Shown here in pieces: positions 57,801-64,000 of a stretch of 64,000 bases of DNA. Position numbers and translations under genes: made by a program. The first letter of the stretch is position 1. Each line of letters starts with the position of its first letter. Location: positions 592,079-656,078 of the forward strand of contig NZ_JAKFYQ010000001.1 in NCBI RefSeq assembly GCF_021533835.1, read 5' to 3'. Below the pieces are notes generated by a model. It was given only the letters and a program-made list of their open reading frames with translations. It had not been told where the DNA came from and made no database searches. Source of the DNA: Synechococcus sp. Nb3U1 (GTDB taxonomy: Bacteria > Cyanobacteriota > Cyanobacteriia > Thermostichales > Thermostichaceae).

Positions 57801-58204
57801 AACGGATGCAGGAGCGCCAGCAAACGCTATATGTTCACTGGGATCCCCGTCTGCCCTTTGTCCAAGCGAATCCTCGCCTGTTGGAACGGCTGGTGCGGGA
57901 ACTGCTGACCAACGCCTACAAATTCACCCCTCCTCAAGCACACATCCACCTAGAAGCCCTGTCCCTTGACCGCGATTGGGTGCAACTGCACCTGACCAAC
58001 ACTGGCACCACCATTCCCGTCGAGCAGCAAGAACTGATTTTCGAGCGGTTTTATCGCATTCCCCAATCGGATCCCTGGCAGCAGGGGGGAACAGGGCTTG
58101 GATTAGCTTTGGTCAAGGAGATTGCCAATCATCTAGGTGGGGCTTTGCAGGTGGAGAGCGGCGATCATCGAACCACTTTTATCCTCAGCTTGCCCATAGG
58201 CTGA
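54857..58204 (+). CDS. Multi-PAS hybrid-type sensor histidine kinase (no receiver)
   Basis: Up to 1115 residues; the start may be later, at 54929 (MIHTFKR), 54983 or 55004 (MLTGFDVLLENAPVGIFRMD). Five PAS domains (about 55-170, 185-295, 305-425, 430-555, 570-680), with PAC-type ends such as LEGYVEDITAQKQ and LAFVEDISERKKAE, a coiled linker, a GAF-like domain (about 710-870), HisKA with DDFLATVSHELRAPLTN (His899) and HATPase_c (ERLVRELLTNAYKFTP, GGTGLGLALVKEIANHLGG). No membrane segments, so it is cytoplasmic. No GAF Cys for a bilin stood out. No response regulator is adjacent, so it is an orphan kinase whose signal is unknown. Confidence 0.9.
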   Translation: MPPSRSVERVRDKLVPQKTSLRAKMIHTFKRAAVSFHTLKPLMTTRGIPMLTGFDVLLENAPVGIFRMDLEGRCLFANPKLAEIYGYASSTHLRRHLSDFGHRFYTNAAGRRHFFRDLLQGQVDDGGSAQEWHLHNRQGLDVWVREQVQIGRNTAGDPLYLEGYVEDITAQKQTEKALAASQERHQSLIWAIPEVLVIFSKEGEYLELTYPPENAHFTSIPLEDFQGKSVGDLFTPEVADSLQRLISRCLATGSRQTLEYPVTTLKGEARHREIRMVPYGSDRVLGLIRDITDRKQIELALLESQQRLWGIVESCNLGISLVPLEAEAKPHGMNPALGDITGYSAEEWRTLPLETYIPDPADVETLKTFWQEMVSGQRSHYELEHHCTRKDGQTIWVKSQVYVVKDENGQPLFAVSFLDDINERKHIKSALEETRNQLEGIFNFCGQGIALMNFDPDPQYLSLNPAMAEITGYSEEDWLNLKVQDYTPHFEDQERGEMLWEELIAGHINNYEYEKIIRRKDGKEIWAHLQLFAVRSQQGDPCFILAFVEDISERKKAEIHLRESLADLARSEARYRALYEAIPDMLLQVDRQGLILSYKPPRGFAAAYESEQYLNHYAQDLFPEHWTTYFGLLLEQAFQTGQIQVAEYPVPQLSQEELPEYREARLLPFGPDEAIVLVRDITLRKRLEVLQQAREAELHALVQKRTQELERSLEFESILRRLTHQMHETLDEGTILQTVVRELGTFLRVIFCDIGIYDNRRMYSLISYEYTTLPTPGIGDQVYMEDFPFIYEQLWRGWCFQICDRDRPRDPETSPPYLTKLACPITDDQDDQGIIGDLWLARFPSESFSEWEIHLVQQMAAQCSIAIRQARLYRSSQTQVVELKKLNQLKDDFLATVSHELRAPLTNISLSIRMLKLSARTAPLDPKQTHYIEVLEQECEREISLINDFLELQKLSNNTLSPRQERLYLPTFLAPLVEKFRQRMQERQQTLYVHWDPRLPFVQANPRLLERLVRELLTNAYKFTPPQAHIHLEALSLDRDWVQLHLTNTGTTIPVEQQELIFERFYRIPQSDPWQQGGTGLGLALVKEIANHLGGALQVESGDHRTTFILSLPIG

Positions 58205-58309
58205 TTCCGTTGACGATCCGGTTTTGGTCACTTATGGTGAAATCTACCATATTGACTACCATATCGAGAAATTGCCCTTCTCAGCCAGAAGGGCGGTGGA
58301 GGGGGTGGG

Positions 58310-59992
58310 GTGAAAGTAGCGCTGTTACAACTAAACTATACCGTCGGCGACCTGAGCGGGAATGCCGAGCGGATTCGTCTGGCGGTGCAGGAAGTGGCTG
58401 CGGCGGGAGCAGAGTTGGCAGTTACTTCCGAGCTGGCTCTGTTGGGCTATCCTCCTCGTGATTTGTTGCTCTACCCCGCCCTGATTCAGAAAGCGAGCCA
58501 AGTTTTGGAGCATTTGGCCAGCCAGTTGGCGAACAGCATTCCGGTGGTGGTGGGATCCGTTCAGCGCAACCCCATCCCTGCGGGCCGCCCCCTCTACAAC
58601 GCTGCCGCTTGGCTAGAACAGGGGCAGATCCGTCATTGGTTCCAAAAATCCCTGCTGCCCACCTACGATGTGTTTGATGAAGATCGCTATTTCGAGCCGG
58701 GATCCCAGTCGCAACCGATTCAGTACCGTGGCTATCGGCTGGGGTTCACCATCTGTGAGGATGTTTGGAACGACCGCGACTTTTGGCAGCATCCACGTTA
58801 TCACAAGGATCCGGTCGAACAGATGGCCCAATTGGGTGCTGATCTGCTGATCAACCTCTCTGCCTCCCCCTTTAGCCTGGGCAAACAAAAGCTGCGGGTG
58901 GACATGCTGGGATCCCTAGCCCGCAAGCACAATCTACCGATTCTTTACGTGAACCAGGTGGGGGGCAACGACGATTTGATCTTTGACGGGGCCAGTTGTG
59001 CCCTGGATCGCTCCGGCCAGGTTTGGGCCCAAGCCGCTGCCTTTGCGCCAGATCATCTCATTCTGGATTTGGCTGAACTGACTCAGTCTCCGGGATTCCC
59101 CCAGAGACAGACAACGGTGCCCACTGGATCCCGCTGGCCGGCAGAACCGGAAGTCCAACTCTACGAGGCACTGGTTTTGGGGACCCGCGACTATGTGGGC
59201 AAATGTGGCTTTCAGGAGGTGCTGTTGGGCCTATCCGGTGGGATCGATTCTGCCGTCACTGCTGTTATTGCCGCCGCTGCCTTGGGGCCAGAGCGGGTTT
59301 TGGGGGTGCTCATGCCCTCTCCCTATTCCAGCGCTGGCAGCCTAGAAGATGCTTATCAACTGGCCAAAAACTTGGGGATCCCGACCCTAAAATTGCCCAT
59401 TCAGCCCGTCATGGACAGCTACCGCGACCTCTTAGCAGAACCCTTTGCGGGGCTAGCTCCAGACATCACGGAAGAGAACCTGCAATCCCGCATTCGCGGC
59501 ACCACCCTCATGGCCCTTTCCAACAAATTTCGGCGGCTGTTGCTGACCACGGGCAACAAATCGGAGCTGGCGGTAGGCTACTGCACCATTTACGGGGACA
59601 TGTCCGGTGGGCTGGCGGTGATCTCCGATGTGCCCAAAACCTGGGTGTATCGACTGGCCCATTGGATCAACCGCGACCAAGAGCGGATCCCACTTTCCAC
59701 CCTCACCAAACCCCCCTCAGCGGAGTTGAAGCCGGAGCAACAGGATAGCGACAGCCTGCCCCCCTATGACATTCTGGACGGGATCCTACAGCGACACATT
59801 GAGCAGCACCAATCTGGCCCGGAGTTGGTGGTGCAAGGGTACGATCCGGAAACAGTACAGCGGGTTTTGAGGTTGGTAGAACTAGCCGAGTTTAAGCGGC
59901 ACCAAGCTGCTCCTGGCTTGCGAATTACGGATCGGGCTTTTGGTACCGGCTGGCGGATGCCGATTGCCAAGCGTATTGAGGGAATTCTGTAG
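58310..59992 (+). CDS. nadE: Glutamine-dependent NAD+ synthetase
   Basis: 560 residues with a GTG start at 58310. The N-terminal nitrilase-type glutaminase (VALLQLNYTVGDL, SELALLGYPPRDLL, KSLLPTYDVFDEDRYF, FTICEDVW with the catalytic Cys) is fused to the synthetase (GLSGGIDSAVTAVIA, TTGNKSELAVGYCTIYGDM, GGLAVISDVPKTWVY). It makes NAD from nicotinic acid adenine dinucleotide, the last step of NAD synthesis. A hairpin follows the stop. No other NAD genes are nearby. Confidence 0.96.
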   Translation: MKVALLQLNYTVGDLSGNAERIRLAVQEVAAAGAELAVTSELALLGYPPRDLLLYPALIQKASQVLEHLASQLANSIPVVVGSVQRNPIPAGRPLYNAAAWLEQGQIRHWFQKSLLPTYDVFDEDRYFEPGSQSQPIQYRGYRLGFTICEDVWNDRDFWQHPRYHKDPVEQMAQLGADLLINLSASPFSLGKQKLRVDMLGSLARKHNLPILYVNQVGGNDDLIFDGASCALDRSGQVWAQAAAFAPDHLILDLAELTQSPGFPQRQTTVPTGSRWPAEPEVQLYEALVLGTRDYVGKCGFQEVLLGLSGGIDSAVTAVIAAAALGPERVLGVLMPSPYSSAGSLEDAYQLAKNLGIPTLKLPIQPVMDSYRDLLAEPFAGLAPDITEENLQSRIRGTTLMALSNKFRRLLLTTGNKSELAVGYCTIYGDMSGGLAVISDVPKTWVYRLAHWINRDQERIPLSTLTKPPSAELKPEQQDSDSLPPYDILDGILQRHIEQHQSGPELVVQGYDPETVQRVLRLVELAEFKRHQAAPGLRITDRAFGTGWRMPIAKRIEGIL

Positions 59993-60004
59993 AACCTAGA
60001 GGCA

Positions 60005-60038
60005 CCCCAAAGGTTGAAGGATCCCGTGCTTTTTGGGG
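60005..60038 (+). terminator. Possible terminator of nadE
   Basis: CCCCAAA and TTTGGGG form a 7 bp stem with a 20-base loop about 12 bases after the nadE stop, followed by ATTCTTTAT. The loop is long and the tract only partly T, so confidence is low. Confidence 0.4.
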
Positions 60039-60108
60039 ATTCTTTATCGGATCAGGAGCAGGCATGATACAACTGCTAATCGAACCAGTCACCCATTGAG
60101 GAGGAGCT

Positions 60109-60327
60109 ATGGCGATTAAACGGGGAAGTCTAGTGCGAGCTGTTCGCGAACAATTGCAGGGGAGCCTAGAAGCCCAAGCCAGCGACGCTTTGATCCCCAA
60201 CTATGTCTTCGAGACCGCTGGCGAGGTCGTGGACATGAAAGACGACTATTTGCAGATCAAGTTCGGGGTTGTCCCTACCCCTACCATTTGGCTGCGAGCT
60301 GATCAAGTGGAAGAGATTGGTGGTTGA
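60109..60327 (+). CDS. ndhS: NAD(P)H-quinone oxidoreductase subunit S
   Basis: 72 residues, [20 protein letters not shown] to [20 protein letters not shown]: the NdhS (DUF3252, SH3-like) fold, close to Synechocystis ssl0352. It is the ferredoxin-binding subunit of the photosynthetic NDH-1 complex. Start ATG is preceded by GAGGAG. It stands alone between nadE and ftsQ, with no other ndh gene here, which is usual for this subunit. Confidence 0.92.
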   Translation: MAIKRGSLVRAVREQLQGSLEAQASDALIPNYVFETAGEVVDMKDDYLQIKFGVVPTPTIWLRADQVEEIGG

Positions 60328-60383
60328 ATAGGAGCATTCGTAGCTCCACGTCTCCACAGCAATGGCTGGGTTGAGGTGGTTTG

Positions 60384-61226
60384 ATGGTTCCTCTGGCTTC
60401 TCCCACACACGAACAACTGTTGCAGCGCCGCCGACTTCTCCGTCAGCAACGGCGGAGCCGGTTTTGGCAGGGATCCTGGCGACTGACCAGTTCAATGGCC
60501 GTCCTCGCCCTGCTGGTGCTGGGCCTACGGCAGCCCTACTGGCAGATCCGTCAGCCGGAACAAATTCAGGTGGAGGGCGCCGACTGGGTTGATCCCGCTT
60601 GGATACGATCCCAGTTGCCGTTGCGCTATCCGCTCGATATTTGGCAAGTTCAGCCAGCTGTTTTAGAAGGGGCTTTACTGGGATCCCCAACTCAACCCTC
60701 CCCAATCGAGAGTGTTCAGGTGCGGCGACGGCTCCTGCCCGTGGGTGTGATCGTCCAGGTGCGGGAACGACAACCGATTGCACGAGCAATGCGGGATGAT
60801 CAACTGGGTTTGGTGGATATCCAGGGCAACTGGGTGGCTCTCAACTCTTTTCGAAGTCATGCTCTCGACCGTTCTACCCGTCCCCTGCCCCAGTTGGAGT
60901 TACTGGGTTGGGAGAGCCATACCCCGGAGCAATGGGCGCTTTTGCTCAAGGCTCTACAACAGTTGGAGATTCAGATCGAGGCGGTGGACTGGCAAGGGGG
61001 CGGGGCGATCACATTGCGTACCGAACTGGGCAATGTCTACCTAGGGCCAATTTCCGACCGATTAGCGCTGCAAATTCAAACTCTCAACCAAATGCGGGAT
61101 CTGCGCCGTTACTGCGACTGTACTCCTGACCAAATCGTCCACATCGATCTGACTAGCCCTACAGTGCCCACCCTGCAACTCACCCCTAGCGCCAGCCAAG
61201 AGCGTTGGCAGCTAGATCTGCCCTAA
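60384..61226 (+). CDS. ftsQ: Cell division protein FtsQ/DivIB
   Basis: About 280 residues. A basic N-terminus (RRRLLRQQRRSRF), one membrane span (SMAVLALLVLGLRQPYWQ), then the POTRA domain (QPEQIQVEGADWVDPAWIRS) and a beta domain (VRRRLLPVGVIVQVRERQPI, LVDIQGNWVAL). It is a bitopic divisome protein. The ATG at 60384 is adjacent to a TTG at 60381. In most cyanobacteria ftsZ follows ftsQ; here an ABC ATPase gene follows after 6 bases instead, so ftsZ must be elsewhere. Confidence 0.88.
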   Translation: MVPLASPTHEQLLQRRRLLRQQRRSRFWQGSWRLTSSMAVLALLVLGLRQPYWQIRQPEQIQVEGADWVDPAWIRSQLPLRYPLDIWQVQPAVLEGALLGSPTQPSPIESVQVRRRLLPVGVIVQVRERQPIARAMRDDQLGLVDIQGNWVALNSFRSHALDRSTRPLPQLELLGWESHTPEQWALLLKALQQLEIQIEAVDWQGGGAITLRTELGNVYLGPISDRLALQIQTLNQMRDLRRYCDCTPDQIVHIDLTSPTVPTLQLTPSASQERWQLDLP

Positions 61227-61232
61227 ACCCAT

Positions 61233-61970
61233 ATGAACTTTCCAGCCCCCTCTGAAGTGGCGGTGGACGCAAAGCAGTTGTGGACGGCTTACCCGGGCCG
61301 CCCACCTGTGTTGCAAGGGATCGATCTGCAGGTCAAGGTTGGAGAGCGTCTGGGGGTAATTGGCCCGAATGGCGTGGGCAAGACCACCCTGTTCCTCACC
61401 CTCTGTGGTCTGTTGCCAATTCGCTCTGGCCAAGTGACCTTGTTAGGACAGCCGCTCGTGCTAGGAGAATTTCGCCCAGAGGTGGGGTTGGTGTTTCAGG
61501 ATCCCAACGATCAACTGTTTGCCCCCACCGTCGCCGAAGATGTGGCCTTTGGACTGCGCAACTTAGGTGGTTCGGAACAGGAGATCACTGCTGGCGTTCA
61601 GGCAGCGCTCCACCACACCGGCACTCTGCACCTGGCGGAGCGCCCCCCCCACCATCTTTCGGGTGGGGAAAAACGCATGGTGGCAATTGCCGGGATCCTG
61701 GCGATGCGACCGCAACTGGTTCTTTACGATGAGCCGACCGCCAACTTGGATCTGCGGGCACGGCGGCGGCTGATCCAGTTCCTGCACCAAACTTCGCAAA
61801 CGCTCCTGCTGGCTTCCCACGATCTAGAGCTGATTCTGGAGGTGTGTGAGCGGGTGATTCTGCTGGATCAAGGCCGTATTTGGGCATCGGGATCCCCAGC
61901 TCAGGTGATGAGCCAACCAGACCTAATGGAAGCTCATGGCCTGGAGGTGCCCTACTCGTTGCGGCGATGA
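61233..61970 (+). CDS. ECF/CbiO-type ABC transporter ATP-binding protein
   Basis: 245 residues. Walker A GPNGVGKTTLFLTL, Q-loop VFQDPNDQLFAPTVAEDVAFG (the QDPNDQLF block is typical of CbiO/EcfA energy-coupling ATPases), signature HHLSGGEKRMVAIAG, Walker B LVLYDEPTANLD, SHDLELILEV. It would energise import of a metal ion or vitamin. No EcfT or S-component is beside it. It starts 6 bases after ftsQ, so the two are co-transcribed. Confidence 0.85.
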   Translation: MNFPAPSEVAVDAKQLWTAYPGRPPVLQGIDLQVKVGERLGVIGPNGVGKTTLFLTLCGLLPIRSGQVTLLGQPLVLGEFRPEVGLVFQDPNDQLFAPTVAEDVAFGLRNLGGSEQEITAGVQAALHHTGTLHLAERPPHHLSGGEKRMVAIAGILAMRPQLVLYDEPTANLDLRARRRLIQFLHQTSQTLLLASHDLELILEVCERVILLDQGRIWASGSPAQVMSQPDLMEAHGLEVPYSLRR

Positions 61971-62384
61971 GCCAGAAGCTAGAGGCTGTTGTCGAGCGAA
62001 AAATGTCAAGAATTATTTTTTAATTAACAGTTATTTGGCCTCTCTTAATAAAAAGCTATCACGCTAATTAAAAATATTGATTTTTGTTCAGGATCAATTG
62101 GGGATATCATTTTGTTAAGTTGGAGAACCTTCCTCTGGGTCATCCTGATCGATTTTGTATGATCGGTTTTGTGCAAGAAAGATATGGATTTTGGCTCAGA
62201 GCTGGCATTTTTGTCCTCCTGTTGGGTGGTCGAGGTTTAGCCAAGATAGCCTTCTGATCAAGGTTTGGGCAAAAGTTCCTCTCTGATGAGATTGCATAAG
62301 CGAACCCAATAAGCGAGATAAAATTGCCTCATTGCTTGGTTTTGCGACGTTCAGGAACTCAATGTTCAAAAGTGGAGAGTTGAT
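61971..62384 (+). promoter_or_regulatory. Upstream region of the carboxysome operon
   Basis: 414 bases with no gene. 62010-62090 is strongly AT-rich (TTTTTTAATTAACAG, GCTAATTAAAAATATTG), unlike the surroundings. TTGCAT at 62292 and GATAAA at 62317 are a loose promoter-like pair (19-base gap), about 60 bases before ccmK2. LysR-type regulators (CcmR/CmpR) control such genes elsewhere, but no specific site was identified. Confidence 0.4.
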
Positions 62385-62693
62385 ATGCCTATCGCAGTAG
62401 GAATGATCGAAACCCGCGGGTTTCCGGCAGTGGTGGAAGCCGCCGATGCCATGGTGAAGGCCGCTCGGGTTACCTTGGTGGGTTACGAAAAAATTGGCAG
62501 TGGTCGGGTCACGGTGATCGTGCGGGGCGACGTCTCGGAAGTACAGGCTTCGGTGGCCGCCGGTTTGGAGTCAGCCAAGCGGGTCAGTGGCGGTGAGATC
62601 CTATCCCACCACATCATTGCCCGTCCTCACGAAAACCTAGAATTTGTATTGCCCATTCGCTACACCGAAGCCGTCGAGCAGTTCCGCACCTAG
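62385..62693 (+). CDS. ccmK2: Carboxysome shell protein CcmK2
   Basis: 102 residues, one BMC domain: [72 protein letters not shown]. It forms the hexameric facets of the beta-carboxysome shell. Its short C-terminus ([11 protein letters not shown]) and its position before the longer paralogue match ccmK2 in the Synechocystis ccmK2-K1-L-M-N order. GGAGAG precedes the start. First gene of the operon. Confidence 0.93.
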   Translation: MPIAVGMIETRGFPAVVEAADAMVKAARVTLVGYEKIGSGRVTVIVRGDVSEVQASVAAGLESAKRVSGGEILSHHIIARPHENLEFVLPIRYTEAVEQFRT

Positions 62694-62821
62694 AGGTTGG
62701 ACGTCCTCAGGGATCCCTGGAGGGATGCCAGCGCGGCAATGGGGCTAGGCCCCTCAATCTCAATGTTGGTGTTGAGTTTACATTCGCACCCTATCCTCGA
62801 ATTTCAGCATAAGGAGTACAT

Positions 62822-63163
62822 ATGGCTATTGCAGTCGGCATGATTGAAACCTTGGGCTTTCCCGCGGTGGTGGAAGCCGCCGATGCCATGGTGAAGGCCG
62901 CTCGGGTTACCTTGGTGGGCTACGAAAAAATCAGCAGTGGCCGGGTCACGGTGATCGTACGGGGCGATGTCTCGGAAGTGCAGGCTTCGGTGTCTGCCGG
63001 GATCGATTCTGTGAAGCGGGTCAATGGCGGTCAACTGCTCTCCTGGCACATCATCGCCCGTCCCCACGAAAACTTGGAGTATGTTCTCCCGATTCGGTAT
63101 ACGGAAGATGTGGCCCAGTTCCGCGAAGGGGTGAATGCCATCCGTCCCTTCACCCGTCCCTGA
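62822..63163 (+). CDS. ccmK1: Carboxysome shell protein CcmK1
   Basis: 113 residues, BMC domain nearly identical to CcmK2 for the first 80 residues ([37 protein letters not shown]), with an extended C-terminus [14 protein letters not shown] typical of CcmK1. AAGGAG precedes the ATG by 7 bases. It lies 128 bp after ccmK2; the gap holds palindromes (CAGGGATCCCTG, GGGGCTAGGCCCC) that may adjust relative expression. Overlaps ccmL by one base (TGATG). Confidence 0.93.
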   Translation: MAIAVGMIETLGFPAVVEAADAMVKAARVTLVGYEKISSGRVTVIVRGDVSEVQASVSAGIDSVKRVNGGQLLSWHIIARPHENLEYVLPIRYTEDVAQFREGVNAIRPFTRP

Positions 63164-63462
63164 TGCGTATCGCCATCGTCCGGGGCACCGTTACCAGCAC
63201 CCAGAAGGATCCCAGCCTGACGGGCGTGAAGTTTCTGTTGGTGCAGTATGTCGATCTCCAGGGGCAGCCGCAACCGGACTACGAAGTGGCCGCCGATCCC
63301 GTGGGGGCCGGAACCGAAGAGTGGGTACTGGTCAGCCAGGGCAGTGCTGCCCGTCAACCGCAGGGGAATGAAACTCGTCCTCTAGATGCGGTGGTGATGG
63401 CGATCATCGATACTGTCAGCGTTGGCGGTCGCTCCCTCTATAACAAGCGAGATCAACGCTAG
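63163..63462 (+). CDS. ccmL: Carboxysome vertex protein CcmL
   Basis: 99 residues, EutN/CcmL fold: [78 protein letters not shown]. It forms the pentamers at the shell vertices. The start overlaps the ccmK1 stop by one base, so it is translated by coupling. Confidence 0.95.
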   Translation: MRIAIVRGTVTSTQKDPSLTGVKFLLVQYVDLQGQPQPDYEVAADPVGAGTEEWVLVSQGSAARQPQGNETRPLDAVVMAIIDTVSVGGRSLYNKRDQR

Positions 63463-63518
63463 CTGGGATCCACCCTTTTTCTTTCCTCCCCCCTGATACG
63501 CTTTAGAGGCTCATGGTT

Positions 63519-64000
63519 ATGCCTGTTCGTACCTATGCTGCGCCGCCGACCCCTTGGTCTCGTGAATTGGCGGAGCCCGATATTGACCCGTCCGCCTATG
63601 TACATTCCTTCTCCAATTTGATTGGGGATGTGCGGGTGGAAGCACAGGTTTTGATCGCTCCAGGCACTTCGATTCGAGCCGACGAGGGATCCCCTTTTCA
63701 TATTGGTGAGGGATCCAACATCCAAGATGGGGTGGTGATCCACGGCCTCGAGCAAGGAAGGGTCGTGGGGGAAGATGGTGAACCCTACTCCGTCTGGATC
63801 GGCAGGAATACCTCCATCGCTCACATGTCCCTGATTCACGGGCCAGCCTATGTGGGCAACGACTGCTTTATCGGCTTTCGCTCAACGGTGTTCAATGCTC
63901 GGGTTGGGGATGGCTGCATCGTCATGTTGCACTGCCTAATTCAGGATGTGGAGATTCCCCCCGGCAAATATGTGCCCTCTGGTTCCATCATCACCACCCA
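63519..64000 (+). CDS. ccmM: Carboxysome scaffold CcmM, N-terminal part only
   Basis: Cut by the window end after about 160 residues. [20 protein letters not shown] is close to CcmM starts elsewhere; the ATG at 63519 has AGAGG nine bases before it and is preferred to the one at 63513. The visible part is the left-handed beta-helix gamma-carbonic anhydrase domain ([63 protein letters not shown]). The expected RuBisCO small-subunit-like repeats are outside the window. CcmM cross-links RuBisCO and the shell. Confidence 0.95.
   Translation, partial: MPVRTYAAPPTPWSRELAEPDIDPSAYVHSFSNLIGDVRVEAQVLIAPGTSIRADEGSPFHIGEGSNIQDGVVIHGLEQGRVVGEDGEPYSVWIGRNTSIAHMSLIHGPAYVGNDCFIGFRSTVFNARVGDGCIVMLHCLIQDVEIPPGKYVPSGSIITT

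Overview
The window comes from a cyanobacterium. It carries the start of a beta-carboxysome operon (ccmK2-ccmK1-ccmL-ccmM), ndhS, plant-type phytoene desaturase and phytoene synthase, a tocopherol cyclase, the ClpC/ClpR/ClpP3 protease and an NrtABCD nitrate transporter. The octamer GGGATCCC (BamHI core) occurs very often in coding and non-coding DNA, in the way HIP1 does in other cyanobacteria. From memory this points to the thermophilic Synechococcus/Thermostichus (Yellowstone) lineage; that placement is an inference.

Layout. 1-4.3 kb: surface and secreted proteins on the minus strand: a DUF4347 adhesin with near-identical Ig-like repeats, cut by the window edge, and two lipoprotein genes that both look frameshifted. 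4.4-8.5 kb: clpC-clpR-clpP3, with tRNA-Arg(ACG) upstream. 8.9-16.5 kb: tocopherol cyclase, then nrtA-nrtB-nrtC-nrtD and a cytochrome b561-like gene. 16.5-19.6 kb: ferric iron ABC transporter (futB, futA). 19.9-31.2 kb: mixed cell-envelope and housekeeping genes, including an unusual RCK-channel-RCK protein, lpdA, a Cys-rich NPCA-repeat protein, clpS and a PhoD-type phosphatase. 31.2-38.9 kb: a candidate exopolysaccharide locus. On one side are a membrane glycosyltransferase with an N-terminal MshEN-like region, a BcsB-like subunit and a mannose-phosphate isomerase-like cupin. Divergent from these are a polytopic membrane protein and a secreted glycosidase-like protein. 39-40.4 kb: an RNA uracil methyltransferase. 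41-42.8 kb: an AT-richer two-gene sugar epimerase/glycosyltransferase patch poor in GGGATCCC, a likely import. 42.8-52.5 kb: DUF3727, a lone GvpG-like gene, head-to-head glpD and a frameshifted glpK, a GHL10 glycosidase, crtP-crtB and a DUF2227 protein. 52.6-61.9 kb: uvrC, a multi-PAS histidine kinase, nadE, ndhS, ftsQ and an ECF-type ATPase. 62.4-64 kb: the carboxysome operon.

The strongest unusual signals are these. (1) The exopolysaccharide locus, where c-di-GMP control may act through MshEN rather than PilZ. (2) Three interrupted genes in 64 kb; two are restored exactly by removing one short tandem repeat unit (8 bp in the VWA lipoprotein, 2 bp in glpK). (3) A family of about 100 bp MITE-like elements sharing the end ACAGCCTTTTCCA. 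(4) The channel protein with a TGGYGD filter between two RCK-type modules.

No CRISPR array, rRNA, prophage or intact transposase gene was seen.
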